Source: Desulfatitalea sp. BRH_c12 (GTDB lineage Bacteria > Desulfobacterota > Desulfobacteria > Desulfobacterales > Desulfosarcinaceae). Taken from it: a stretch of DNA of 64,000 bases. The translations under genes were made by a program, and so were the position numbers. The stretch lies in the NCBI GenBank assembly GCA_000961655.1, contig LADR01000008.1, forward strand, positions 186,001-250,000. Direction: 5' to 3'. Positions 8,812 through 17,615 of the stretch are shown here, in pieces; within the stretch, counting starts at the first letter, position 1, and each line of letters opens with the position of its first letter. The notes under the pieces are model-generated. The model did not search any database. It saw only the letters and a program-made list of their open reading frames with translations, and was not told the DNA's origin.

Positions 8812-8926
8812 TTGAATTATAACTCAACTTTCGGGATTGGCACGTAGTGAGGTGAACTGGGTGTGTGACGCGGACAACACGCCCGATCACCGGCGTTTGA
8901 AACACGAAAGTTGAATTATAAGTTAT
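8812..8926 (+). repeat. MITE-like inverted-repeat element, copy A
   Basis: The ends form an imperfect inverted repeat of about 19 bases: TTATAACTCAACTTTCGGG on the left pairs with the complement of CACGAAAGTTGAATTATAA on the right. The interior (GATTGGCACGTAGTGAGGTG, then CAACACGCCCGATCACCGGC) recurs in opposite orientation at 49825-49918. Copy A has about 21 extra bases in the middle. No open reading frame fits inside, so it would be a non-autonomous element. Confidence 0.7.
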
Positions 8927-9034
8927 TTATTTTTTATAGAATCAGTGCAGATGGCGAGGCTTCAAAAAAAGCGGATGCAAGGCTTGACGGACCCTGGTAA
9001 TTGGTATAAGCGGTTGCATCGGTATCGCTGATAA

Positions 9035-9053
9035 AAGTTGAGCTGTTCAACTT
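9035..9053. promoter_or_regulatory. Short palindrome upstream of ferredoxin gene
   Basis: AAGTTGA and TCAACTT are perfect 7-base inverted repeats around GCTGT, ending 35 bases before the ferredoxin ATG. It could be an operator or a leader hairpin. There is no T-run, so it is not a terminator. The role is a guess. Confidence 0.3.
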
Positions 9054-9087
9054 AGCGTCAATTCCATATGAAAGGAGGCGTAACAAA

Positions 9088-9276
9088 ATGGCTTTTAATC
9101 CCGTTGTAGACGAAGACAAATGCGTTGGCTGTGAAGAATGCGTTGATGTCTGTCCGGTTGAAGTGTTCGAAATGCAAGACGGCAAAAGCAAGCCTGTTAA
9201 CGCGGAGGAATGCCTCGGCTGCGAGAGCTGCGTTGAAGTGTGTGAAGAAAGCGCAATCACTGTCGAAGAGACTTAA
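9088..9276 (+). CDS. 2x[4Fe-4S] ferredoxin
   Basis: A 62-residue soluble electron carrier of the clostridial/dicluster type. The first cluster motif is CVGCEECVDVCP (C-x2-C-x2-C-x3-CP) and the second is CLGCESCVEVCEES (C-x2-C-x2-C-x3-C). Each supplies the fourth Cys to the partner cluster. The protein is strongly acidic, as ferredoxins are. A strong AAAGGAGG ends 8-9 bases before ATG 9088 and fixes the start. The gene stands alone between an upstream repeat and its own terminator, which suggests a highly expressed single-gene unit. A likely user in this window is the ferredoxin-dependent IorAB at 59942-62466 (inference). Confidence 0.96.
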   Translation: MAFNPVVDEDKCVGCEECVDVCPVEVFEMQDGKSKPVNAEECLGCESCVEVCEESAITVEET

Positions 9277-9292
9277 TCGGTTCGACCGTAAA

Positions 9293-9339
9293 AATTGCCC
9301 CGGCTTTATTAGGTTTAAGGCTGGGGCAATTGTTTTTTT
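9293..9339 (+). terminator. Rho-independent terminator after ferredoxin
   Basis: AATTGCCCC pairs perfectly with GGGGCAATT. The stem extends inward through GGCTT/AAGGCT with a wobble pair, and it is followed by G and seven T residues. It starts 17 bases after the ferredoxin stop. Confidence 0.88.
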
Positions 9340-9471
9340 AAGGGGTGATCGACCGGTCGCTCCAGTATGTCTGGTCCCCAAAATCTTCGACCCCAACCTG
9401 TTGTTGTCTTTCGTAGTTAATCTACATACATCTTGCGAATTTCGGCAGTTTGTGCTAGTGAAGCGGGTGTT

Positions 9472-9804
9472 ATGAAACAATATGTCGTCGATGAACTCCG
9501 CCCAGCGGATTATACTAAAATCAAGGCCTTTCTGGATGCGCGCCATGCCGTGCCGGGTTTCGATGGGCTTTATTGGGTTCCTGTCGAACCATCTTTGCTA
9601 AACGGGCTGCAGTCAACCCATGATGAGTGTCAACCCTACTATTTCGCATTGGATTTGTCACCCGATCGCCTGGCATGCGAGTTGCTGGTGCGTACCCGAC
9701 AGCATGTACGCTGCCAGTGTATTCAATATGCCACCCAAAACCAGCGCAACTGGCTGATTGAGTGGGTGGATAGCGTCCTTGAAGAACTGGAAATAAGCGT
9801 ATAG
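9472..9804 (+). CDS. Small protein of unknown function (110 residues)
   Basis: I do not recognise a named family. The protein begins MKQYVVDELRPADYTKIKAFL and has the look of a compact alpha/beta domain: a segment YWVPVEP, then LQSTHDECQPYYFALDL, a strand-like RLACELLVRTRQHVRCQCI and a C-terminal helix WLIEWVDSVLEELE. There is no signal peptide or membrane segment. ATG 9472 is chosen because the frame upstream to 9433 has no ribosome-binding site and GAAGCGGG precedes 9472. It stands alone between the ferredoxin terminator and plsC. Confidence 0.7.
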   Translation: MKQYVVDELRPADYTKIKAFLDARHAVPGFDGLYWVPVEPSLLNGLQSTHDECQPYYFALDLSPDRLACELLVRTRQHVRCQCIQYATQNQRNWLIEWVDSVLEELEISV

Positions 9805-9974
9805 AGGCCGGTTCAGGCCGTACGCTGGTCCGGGCGTGCGCCATATGATGCGCCGTATCAAGAACGGGCGATTAGTGCTTCATCCGCAACTGGTGCGACA
9901 GTGTAGGTATCGTACTGTTCCGGTGAAGGTCCGATACCAAACCAACGAATACCCTAACGGACGCGGACGACTGC

Positions 9975-10745
9975 ATGGACCTGAAGACACCTCCATCGAA
10001 GACGGGTAACATCGTGGCTTTTCTGCATACCATCCTCATTTATTTATGGGTTGTGGTCGCAACTGTGGTGTTCGGCACCACGGCTATTGTAGTCTCCTTT
10101 TTTTCCAAAACCGGCGACAGTGTCCACCATGTCGCCCGGATGTGGGGCCGGTCGATTTTGTGGGTCAGCAGAATCAAGGTGCATATCAGCGGTCTGGAGA
10201 ACATCGATCCAAACCGCTCGGCCATTTACATGTCCAACCACCAGAGCAATTTCGATATCCCGGTTTATTTCAGCGCCTTGCCCGTTCAGTTCCGTTGGCT
10301 GGCCAAGGCCGAACTGTTCAAAATCCCCATTTTTGGCCAGGGAATGCGCGGGGCCGGATATATCAGTATCGACCGATCCAATCGAAAATCAGCCATGGCC
10401 AGCCTATCCCGGGCTGCCGAAAGCATTCGCAAGGGGACTTCGATTCTTCTTTTTCCCGAAGGCACCCGCAGTCGTGACGGGCAACTGCATTCCTTTAAGA
10501 GTGGTGGGTTCATATTGTCCGTGGATTCCGGCGCCCTTGTCGTGCCGATGGCCGTGCAGGGAACCTTCGGGATTATGCCCAAGAACAGTAAAATCATCCG
10601 GCCCCAAACAGTCAGAGTCGTGGTGGGCAAGCCCATCGATGCCGCTGCGTTTGATCGCCACAGCAAAAATGATCTGATCGAACATGTGCGCGGTGCTATT
10701 TTGGATGCCATGGCCGCAGCACAAGTCGGGGGTGGGCGTGCTTAA
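9975..10745 (+). CDS. plsC: 1-acyl-sn-glycerol-3-phosphate acyltransferase (PlsC family)
   Basis: Transfers an acyl chain to lysophosphatidic acid to give phosphatidic acid at the inner membrane. The 256-residue product has an N-terminal hydrophobic segment (about residues 18-44), the catalytic HX4D motif (NHQSNFD, His89 and Asp94), the substrate-binding LFPEGTRSRDG motif near residue 160 and GALVVPMAV later on. ATG 9975 gives a normal length. Its last bases overlap the start of the RNase J gene, so the two are probably translated from one message. Confidence 0.93.
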   Translation: MDLKTPPSKTGNIVAFLHTILIYLWVVVATVVFGTTAIVVSFFSKTGDSVHHVARMWGRSILWVSRIKVHISGLENIDPNRSAIYMSNHQSNFDIPVYFSALPVQFRWLAKAELFKIPIFGQGMRGAGYISIDRSNRKSAMASLSRAAESIRKGTSILLFPEGTRSRDGQLHSFKSGGFILSVDSGALVVPMAVQGTFGIMPKNSKIIRPQTVRVVVGKPIDAAAFDRHSKNDLIEHVRGAILDAMAAAQVGGGRA

Positions 10746-12387
10746 ACTGATCCCATTGGGGGGGCTGGGTGAGATCGGTCTGAACATGATGGCCGTGGAG
10801 TATCGGGACACCATATTTGTCATCGATGTCGGACTGATGTTTCCCGAAGATTACATGCTGGGTGTCGATTACGTCATCCCGGACATGACTTATCTGAAGC
10901 AGAACGTAAAAAAGATCGCCGGTATCGTTTTGACGCACGCCCATGAAGATCATATCGGTGCGTTGCCCTACCTGCTCAAGGATGTCCACGCGCCCGTGTT
11001 CGGCACCCCCTTCACCCTGGGACTGGTCAAACACAAGTTGGAAGAGCATGACCTGATGGGCGCAACCGCCCTACATGTCATTCATCCCAATGAAATACTT
11101 AAAATCGGGCCGTTCGCCTTGGAATTCATCCGCGTGAATCACAGTGTGGTGGATGGCGTTGGTATCGCGATTCGGACGCCTTACGGTACTGTCGTTCATA
11201 CGGGAGATTTTAAATTCAGCCATACCTGCATCGAAGGCATGGCGACGGATGTGAGCACGTTCGCGCGGTACGGGGAAGAGGGGGTACTGGCCCTTCTGTC
11301 CGATTCCACCAATGTAGAGAGCAGCGGATACACCGTATCGGATTGCGAGATCGCCGAATCTCTGGCTATCATCTGCCAGCGGTGCCCCGGACGGATCATC
11401 ATCGCCCTGTTCGCCTCCAATGTCGGCCGGATTCAGCAGATTGTCGAAATCGCCGCTAAAAGTGGGCGCAAGATCCTCTTTAACGGCCGCAGTATTGAGG
11501 TGTCCGTTAATATCGCCAAGCAACTCGGTTACTTGCGTATACCGGTCGGAATGGAGATCGAGATCGACCAAATCAATCTCTATCCAGACGACGAAACCAT
11601 CATCATTACCACCGGCAGCCAGGGCGAACCCATGTCCGCATTGGCGCGCATGGCCAATGGCAGCCACCGGCAGATCAAAATCAAAACCGAAGACACAGTG
11701 ATTTTATCGTCCAAATTCATTCCAGGCAACGAGAAAGCCATTACCAATATTATCAACGATCTGTTCCGCTGCGGCGCAGACGTGATCTACGAAAAAATAG
11801 CCAAGATCCACGTGTCGGGCCATGCCTTTCAGGAAGAACTCAAGTTGATGATGCGTCTGACGCGCCCTAAATACTTCATACCCATTCACGGTGAATATCG
11901 CCATTTGGTGCAGCATGCCCGTCTGGCCGAAAAGGAGGACATCGCCAAAGAGAACATCCTGCTGGCCCGGAATGGCGCGGTGATCACTTTCGGGCCCCAG
12001 GGGGCCTTCATCGGCGAAAATGTCACCACCGGAAGACTGCTGATCGACGGCAAAGGGGTGGGTGATGTCGGGCGCAGCGTGCTCAAGGAGCGGCGCATGC
12101 TCTCCGAAGAAGGCATGGTCGTGGTTAACATGGCCTTTGACGAGGATACCGGCGTAATCATTTACGGTCCGGATGTGGTCTCCAAAGGTTTCGTATTCGA
12201 AACCGAAACCGGCCATTTGCTGGATGACGCCCAATGTGTGATCCTGGAAATCGTCGAGGACGTGCCTCCTGAAGTGCCCAATCGCACGGACATCATTCGT
12301 GGCCGTATTCAATCGGCCCTGCGTCAGTATTTTTTCTTCACCATCGGCCGGCGGCCGGTGATTATGCCGTTTATCGTGGAAGTATAA
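10738..12387 (+). CDS. rnj: Ribonuclease J
   Basis: Metallo-beta-lactamase/beta-CASP ribonuclease with endo- and 5'-3' exonuclease activity in mRNA decay and rRNA processing. About 549 residues, as usual. It starts LKLIPLGGLGEIGLNMM, typical of the family. The zinc motif HAHEDH is at 67-72, followed by beta-lactamase motifs HTGDFKF and SDSTN. The beta-CASP part has TTGSQGEPMSAL and HVSGHA, and it ends with the C-terminal domain. The start must be a GTG: 10738 (or 10732), just inside the end of plsC after a GGGGG tract. No standard ATG fits the conserved N-terminus. No partner RNase J or RNase E is seen in this window. Confidence 0.94.
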   Translation: MLKLIPLGGLGEIGLNMMAVEYRDTIFVIDVGLMFPEDYMLGVDYVIPDMTYLKQNVKKIAGIVLTHAHEDHIGALPYLLKDVHAPVFGTPFTLGLVKHKLEEHDLMGATALHVIHPNEILKIGPFALEFIRVNHSVVDGVGIAIRTPYGTVVHTGDFKFSHTCIEGMATDVSTFARYGEEGVLALLSDSTNVESSGYTVSDCEIAESLAIICQRCPGRIIIALFASNVGRIQQIVEIAAKSGRKILFNGRSIEVSVNIAKQLGYLRIPVGMEIEIDQINLYPDDETIIITTGSQGEPMSALARMANGSHRQIKIKTEDTVILSSKFIPGNEKAITNIINDLFRCGADVIYEKIAKIHVSGHAFQEELKLMMRLTRPKYFIPIHGEYRHLVQHARLAEKEDIAKENILLARNGAVITFGPQGAFIGENVTTGRLLIDGKGVGDVGRSVLKERRMLSEEGMVVVNMAFDEDTGVIIYGPDVVSKGFVFETETGHLLDDAQCVILEIVEDVPPEVPNRTDIIRGRIQSALRQYFFFTIGRRPVIMPFIVEV

Positions 12388-12481
12388 GCAATGGTTGTAG
12401 GTCTGACACTGAGGTTTGTATCCTCATCGATAAAACCTATTGCCTGAACCGACGTTAAACCCATAATCTGGATAGCACTCG

Positions 12482-14662
12482 ATGCGAAAGGAAATTTTAG
12501 GCATACTGCTTTTTTTTCTGGTCATTTTTACCTTGATCAGTCTGATCTCTTTTCACGATGGCGATCCGTCCATCAACAACAGCGGGGCGCCGGAATCGGT
12601 GCACAATCTTTTCGGGACCATCGGCTCCTATGTGGCCAGTATCCTGATGGGTGCATTCGGTTTGGGTGCCTTCTGGACGCCGGTCTTGCTCTTGCTTGCC
12701 AGCGTCCATTTTTTCAGTGGACGGTCACCGCGTTCCATGGCGCACATGGCCGTCGGCGGACTGTTGCTGCTGCTCACCACCGGGTGCCTCCTGGCCTTCA
12801 GGCAGAACGACTATATCCTGTTTGAAAACAGGTTTTCCGCCGGCGGCATGATCGGACAGCCTCTGAAGGACGTGTTGATCCATTATGCCAATTTTACCGG
12901 CGGCATCATGATTGTCGGCATCGCCTGGTTGATTGGATTCATACTGGCCACCGGGTTCTCTTTGGTGGCGGGCTATCGGCGCCTGCAGTATTGGCGTGCG
13001 GTTTTGACCGATCGCATCAAAACCGTGATGATCAAATGGCGTGAACGGCGCGCAAAATCCGTCAAGCGTGTCCGCACGATCAAGGCCAAGGCCCTGAAGC
13101 CACCCAAGCAAATAGCGATTATCGCCCCAGCCCTGCCGGAACCGGCCAGGAAGCCGGCGCCCCCGCAACAGAAGATGTTTGACTTTATGCGTCCCGACGG
13201 GGAGTTCACCTTGCCACCCATCGATTTTCTGGAGGATCCGGAGGATCGTCCGGTATCCGTCGATGACGACAATTTGCTGGCGCAGTCCAAGCTGCTGGAA
13301 AAGAAACTGGAAGATTTCGGGGTTCATGGAGAGGTGGTGGCCGTCACGCCCGGTCCGGTCATCACGACCTACGAATATGCGCCGGCACCAGGGGTCAAAA
13401 TCAATAAAGTGGTCAACCTGACGGACGATTTGGCCCTGGCCCTGCGCGCTATCAGCGTGCGTATCGTGGCGCCCATTCCCGGCAAGGCCGTCATCGGCAT
13501 CGAAGTGCCCAATGCCGATCGCCAAACTGTGCGCTTTAAGGAAATTATCTGCTCGGAATCTTTTCAAAAGTCCAAATCCAAGCTGACCCTGTGCCTGGGT
13601 AAGGATATCGTGGGCAACCCCGTAGCGGCAGCCATGGACAAGATGCCCCATCTGCTGATCGCCGGCGCCACCGGTGCGGGCAAAAGCGTGGCGTTGAATA
13701 CCATGATCTGCAGTTTTCTTTACAAGGCCACGCCCGATGACGTGAAAATGATCATGGTCGATCCTAAGCGCATCGAGTTGTCTGCCTATGACGGCATTCC
13801 CCACCTGATCACACCGGTGGTTACGGACGCCAAGAAGGCTACAAACGCCCTGTTTTGGGCGGTTAAAGAGATGGAGCGGCGCTACGAGTTGCTTGCCAAG
13901 AAAAAAGCCCGCAACATCAGCCAATACAATCAGAAACTGGAACGCGAGCCGGAGCCTCCCAAAGAAGACGCGCTCGAAGGTGAATCGCCGGTGGTGGCGG
14001 ACGCCAAACCGCTGCCTTACATCGTCATCATCATCGACGAACTGGCTGATTTGATGATGGTGGCCTCGCGCGATGTGGAGGTGGCGCTTACCCGCTTGGC
14101 CCAGATGGCCCGGGCCGCCGGAATTCATTTGATCCTGGCCACCCAGCGTCCCTCGGTGGATGTGCTGACAGGTATTATCAAGGCCAATTTTCCCACCCGC
14201 ATGACCTTCCAGGTGTCTTCCAAAACCGACTCGCGCACCATCATCGACGGCAATGGGGCCGAAAACCTGCTGGGCATGGGCGACATGCTTTTTCTGCCAC
14301 CGGGCACGGGACGGCTGCAGCGCATTCACGGGGCGTACATCTCCGAAACCGAATTGACCCGCGTGATTGATTTTTTAAAGCAGCAGCAACCCCCCGAATA
14401 CAATGCTGCCGTGGTTGAGAGACCCCAGGAAGACAGTGCCGACAATGAAGAAAAAGAGTATGACGAACGCTATGACGATGCTGTCGCGCTGGTCACCCGC
14501 ACCGGCCAAGCCTCGATTTCCATGGTGCAGCGTCACTTGCGCATTGGGTACAATCGCGCGGCGCGTATCGTTGAAATGATGGAACAGGAAGGGGTCGTCG
14601 GGCCTTCGGACGGCGTTAAGCCAAGAGAAGTATTGGCGCGCAATATGGACGACATGCCTTGA
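12482..14662 (+). CDS. ftsK: DNA translocase FtsK/SpoIIIE
   Basis: Septum-anchored ATPase that pumps chromosome ends into daughter cells and activates XerCD at dif. The 726-residue protein has four or so N-terminal membrane helices within residues 5-165 and a shortened Lys/Pro-rich linker (about 175-235). The motor has Walker A GATGAGKSVALN near residue 395 and Walker B IVIIIDELADLMMV. The C-terminal winged-helix gamma domain spans about 655-715 (TGQASISMVQRHLRIGYNRAARIVEMME) and reads KOPS-type sequences. The linker is much shorter than in E. coli, as in many bacteria. ATG 12482 precedes the first membrane helix directly. Confidence 0.96.
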   Translation: MRKEILGILLFFLVIFTLISLISFHDGDPSINNSGAPESVHNLFGTIGSYVASILMGAFGLGAFWTPVLLLLASVHFFSGRSPRSMAHMAVGGLLLLLTTGCLLAFRQNDYILFENRFSAGGMIGQPLKDVLIHYANFTGGIMIVGIAWLIGFILATGFSLVAGYRRLQYWRAVLTDRIKTVMIKWRERRAKSVKRVRTIKAKALKPPKQIAIIAPALPEPARKPAPPQQKMFDFMRPDGEFTLPPIDFLEDPEDRPVSVDDDNLLAQSKLLEKKLEDFGVHGEVVAVTPGPVITTYEYAPAPGVKINKVVNLTDDLALALRAISVRIVAPIPGKAVIGIEVPNADRQTVRFKEIICSESFQKSKSKLTLCLGKDIVGNPVAAAMDKMPHLLIAGATGAGKSVALNTMICSFLYKATPDDVKMIMVDPKRIELSAYDGIPHLITPVVTDAKKATNALFWAVKEMERRYELLAKKKARNISQYNQKLEREPEPPKEDALEGESPVVADAKPLPYIVIIIDELADLMMVASRDVEVALTRLAQMARAAGIHLILATQRPSVDVLTGIIKANFPTRMTFQVSSKTDSRTIIDGNGAENLLGMGDMLFLPPGTGRLQRIHGAYISETELTRVIDFLKQQQPPEYNAAVVERPQEDSADNEEKEYDERYDDAVALVTRTGQASISMVQRHLRIGYNRAARIVEMMEQEGVVGPSDGVKPREVLARNMDDMP

Positions 14663-14762
14663 AGACGATGAGCATGGAAGACAAGCGGGCGAACGCAAGG
14701 TTCACTTCGCAGGCGAAGCGTAAACGCCTCTTGGTCAGTGCAGGAAGAATGGAGCTTGTTTT

Positions 14763-15380
14763 ATGAGTGTGCCTTTTTCGTTGGTCGATCGGATCAAGGG
14801 TTTTCTGGATCCTGATGAGGGGCTGCGGTTATATGAAACCGCAATTGAGGCGGCCTCGCAGGGGCCCTGTCTGGAGATCGGCAGTTATTGCGGCAAATCG
14901 GCTTTATATTTAGGGCATGCCTGCAAGGAGAAGGGCGCCATTCTTTTTTCGATCGATCACCACCGCGGGTCGGAAGAACAGCAGCCCGGCGAAGAGTACT
15001 TCGATCCGGCCTTATTCGACATCCGTTCCTATCGAATGGATACTTTCGGTTTTTTTCGGCAAACGCTGCAAATGGCCGACCTGGAGGATACGGTGGTGCC
15101 CATTGTGGCCCCCTCGACAGTGGCTGCCCGGGCGTGGGCCACGCCGCTGGCGCTGCTGTTTATAGACGGCGGTCACGCCTATGAAACGGTGAAGAGAGAT
15201 TACGAGCACTGGGCGCCGCATATCATGCCCGACGGATACCTGCTTATTCACGATATCTTCAAAGATCCTGCCGAAGGGGGGCAAGCCCCTTACCTTGTTT
15301 ACGAAGAAGCCCTGGCATCTTCTCTTTTCGAGGCGCAGCCCATGACCAAAACATTGGGCGTGCTGCAAAAGAAGTCCTAA
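14763..15380 (+). CDS. Class I SAM-dependent methyltransferase (Methyltransf_24-like)
   Basis: A 205-residue predicted methyltransferase. The SAM-binding loop is CLEIGSYCGKSALYL (about residues 39-53), followed by an acidic SIDHHRGSEEQQPGEEYF segment and LLFIDGGHAYETVKRDYEHW. The last resembles the acidic and metal-binding residues of CmcI/O-methyltransferase-24 enzymes. Its substrate cannot be read from the sequence. It begins 100 bases after ftsK and converges with a methyltransferase-glycosyltransferase pair on the other strand, so a role in surface-sugar modification is possible but unproven. Confidence 0.82.
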   Translation: MSVPFSLVDRIKGFLDPDEGLRLYETAIEAASQGPCLEIGSYCGKSALYLGHACKEKGAILFSIDHHRGSEEQQPGEEYFDPALFDIRSYRMDTFGFFRQTLQMADLEDTVVPIVAPSTVAARAWATPLALLFIDGGHAYETVKRDYEHWAPHIMPDGYLLIHDIFKDPAEGGQAPYLVYEEALASSLFEAQPMTKTLGVLQKKS

Positions 15381-15475
15381 ACCGGCTTCGCCGATGGCCC
15401 CGGTTGTGCAAGGGGCATCGTTTTGCGTTCGCTGCACAGGGCCCGTCTGCTCCCCTATCGTTCAGTCAAAGCGTT

Positions 15476-16189
15476 TCAATCCAGCGACTTGTAGAAGTAG
15501 AGAACTACGCTTTTGCCGAGCAGCGGGTTGAGCAAGCGATCCAGCAGGCGCGTCAGCCGAGGGTGCTGCATGATGTCCCAAACCAGGAAGCGATGGTAGA
15601 TGCGCACCGGCCACAAAGATTCTCTTTGCAGACCCAATAGACACTTGAGCCACCAGTAAGGCGTGTGCAGGCTGTGGGCAAAATGAGTGCGCCAGTGCCG
15701 CAGTCCGCGGCCTTCGATGTGGCGGACCAGGCGTTGAGCCGTGTAGATGCGAACGTGTCCGCCTGGCATCCGGCAGTACGGGCCGGACAACCAACACAAA
15801 GATTCGGGCCATCGGCGCGGCACACTGACCACCAAATGGCGTTCAGGTTTGAGCACGCGCACGATTTCGGACATGGCCCGCTGATGATCGGGGATATGTT
15901 CCAGTACTTCCGAACAGATCACCAGGTCGAAGCTGTGATCCGCAAATGGCAGATCGGTGATGTCGGCGGCGGTCAGGTTCCAGCAGCCATTACCGTGCGC
16001 CCCCAATCGGTCGTGATATTGCAAACGCGAGCGGGCCTGCAGCAGATCCTGCTGATTGGGATCGGCCCCGGTGACGCAAGCTTTTTCGAGGCTATAGGCT
16101 GCGGCTACATGACGTCCGGAGCCGCAGCCGATATCCAGAATGCGGCTACCCGCGGGTAGTGGCAGGCACTGCAAGTCGACGGTAATCAT
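15476..16189 (-). CDS. SAM-dependent methyltransferase, UbiE/Methyltransf_11 type
   Basis: About 237 residues with motif I ILDIGCGSGRHVAAA (near residues 18-32), motif II-like AADITDLPFADHSFDLVICSEVLEHI, and motif III RVLKPERHLVVSVPRR. The C-terminal part has basic and aromatic stretches, including WWLKCLLGLQRESLW. ATG 16189 is chosen because GAAGGA lies six bases upstream; the longer frame to 16234 would overlap the neighbour far more. It still overlaps the preceding glycosyltransferase gene by 44 bases, so the two form an operon. A cell-surface polysaccharide or lipid sugar substrate is likely from context, but this is inference. Confidence 0.85.
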   Translation of the reverse strand: MITVDLQCLPLPAGSRILDIGCGSGRHVAAAYSLEKACVTGADPNQQDLLQARSRLQYHDRLGAHGNGCWNLTAADITDLPFADHSFDLVICSEVLEHIPDHQRAMSEIVRVLKPERHLVVSVPRRWPESLCWLSGPYCRMPGGHVRIYTAQRLVRHIEGRGLRHWRTHFAHSLHTPYWWLKCLLGLQRESLWPVRIYHRFLVWDIMQHPRLTRLLDRLLNPLLGKSVVLYFYKSLD

Positions 16190-17453
16190 CGATTGTCCTT
16201 CGATAAGCGGCCACGGTTTTGTGAGCTGCCGCACGCCAGGTGAAATGGGTCATGACCCGCTCGTAACCGGCCCGGCTAAAAGCGTGGGAGCGCTGCGGGT
16301 TGTTACACAGAGCGGCGATGGCACGGGCCAGTGCACCCGAATCGCCCGGCGGAACCAGCAGACCGGCATCTCCCACGACCTCGGGCAATGCACCGCCGGT
16401 GGTGCTGATCACCGGAACGGCACAGGCCATGGCTTCGCCGGCCGGCAAACCGAAACCTTCATATAGCGACGGCACTATCGCGGCCCAGGCACGCGCATAC
16501 TGGCGAATAAACATTTCCTGGTCAATGCGGCCGGTGAATTCAATGCGTTGACCCAGACCGAGTTCGCGGATCAAGGTGAAAATCGCGCTTTTTTTCTTCG
16601 GCATACCCACTACCACCAGGTGCAGCCGGGGCATGCTGGGAACCAGCGCGGCCACGGCGCGCAGCAGGACATGCAGCCCCTTCAGGGCGATATCGGCACT
16701 GTTGGTGACGATCAGCCGGTAGGGTTCACGGGCGATGCCGGGCAAAGGATGGAACAGATCCGTATCGATGCCATTGGGAACCACGCTGAACCGTTTTGCG
16801 GGTATGCGGAATTCTTGGCTGATATCGTCGCGGGCACATGTCGAGACGGTAATCAAGCGCTTCAGCGTGGTCGCCACCCTTTTTTGCATACCGATGAAGC
16901 TGTACCAGCGCAAATGCTTGGCCTTTTTCCAGAGCGCCGTCTCAGCACGTACGGCCAGATCGCGATCGACCGTAATCGGATGGTGGATTGTGGCAATCGT
17001 CGGGATGTGCCGGGCCAAAGCCCAGATACCGTACGATAAACATTGGTTATCGTGCAGGATATCGTATCCGTTCTGCGCTTTGAGCATCTGAAAGGCGCGC
17101 AGACCGAAGGTCAGTGGTTCGCTGAAGCCCATGGTGGAAATGCCGAGCCACTCCAGCATGTTGATGGGATTGCACAGTTCTTTGACCGTCGGCGTTCGGA
17201 ACAGAGCCTCCGGATTGTAAAGATCCAGGCTGGGCAGCCGATGCAGACGGGCGCAGTTGTCCAAAACAGGGTAGGGCGGTCCGGAGATGACATCGACGGC
17301 ATGCCCCAATTCACATAATGCATGGCTCAAATGGCGTACATAGACCCCCTGGCCGCCGCAATGGGGATTGCCGCGATAGGTGAGCAGGCCAATGCGCAAG
17401 GGACGATCCGTGCAACTTGGATCGAATGGCGCCGAAAAATGCGGTTCAGACAA
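16146..17453 (-). CDS. Glycosyltransferase family 4 (GT-B fold)
   Basis: A 435-residue retaining glycosyltransferase. The N-terminal Rossmann half has RIGLLTYRGNPHCGGQGVYV with the glycine-rich acceptor loop. The C-terminal half has VPNGIDTDLFHP and the nucleotide-sugar EX7E motif within EGFGLPAGEAMACAVPVI, followed by GDAGLLVPPGD. It has no membrane segment and probably sits at the inner face of the membrane. The next gene, a methyltransferase, overlaps its end. The pair would build or cap a surface glycan; the actual sugar is unknown. It is divergent from the HMG-CoA-lyase-like gene. Confidence 0.92.
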   Translation of the reverse strand: MSEPHFSAPFDPSCTDRPLRIGLLTYRGNPHCGGQGVYVRHLSHALCELGHAVDVISGPPYPVLDNCARLHRLPSLDLYNPEALFRTPTVKELCNPINMLEWLGISTMGFSEPLTFGLRAFQMLKAQNGYDILHDNQCLSYGIWALARHIPTIATIHHPITVDRDLAVRAETALWKKAKHLRWYSFIGMQKRVATTLKRLITVSTCARDDISQEFRIPAKRFSVVPNGIDTDLFHPLPGIAREPYRLIVTNSADIALKGLHVLLRAVAALVPSMPRLHLVVVGMPKKKSAIFTLIRELGLGQRIEFTGRIDQEMFIRQYARAWAAIVPSLYEGFGLPAGEAMACAVPVISTTGGALPEVVGDAGLLVPPGDSGALARAIAALCNNPQRSHAFSRAGYERVMTHFTWRAAAHKTVAAYRRTIDDYRRLAVPATTRG

Positions 17454-17615
17454 TTGGATTCACCATTATAGAAAGAGGCAAAGCATTCACACAAGCGGGA
17501 ACAAATAGCCGCTTGGCGGTCGTCGCGTCAAGAATTATGTACTTGTCGGTTTGGCAAAATCGTGAACAATGCACATATGTTGTTTTTAAATCCACCGATC
17601 CATTGGGGAGGTTAT

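Larger units (their letters stand above)
8683..9087. other. 405-base gap before ferredoxin, holding a MITE-like repeat
   Basis: No credible gene is seen. The stretch contains the inverted-repeat element listed at 8812-8926, an AT-rich run just after it (TTATTTATTTTTTATAG, 8923-8939), a short palindrome at 9035-9053 and the ferredoxin ribosome-binding site near 9070. Confidence 0.6.

Noticed and set aside
8812-8926. CRISPR-like repeat
   Set aside because: Only two copies, 41 kb apart in opposite orientations, with no regular spacers; it fits a MITE-like element instead.
12725-14329. A 534-residue open frame on the minus strand opposite ftsK
   Set aside because: It lies entirely inside ftsK, has a His/Gln/Gly-rich composition typical of the antisense of a GC-rich gene, and shows no domain.
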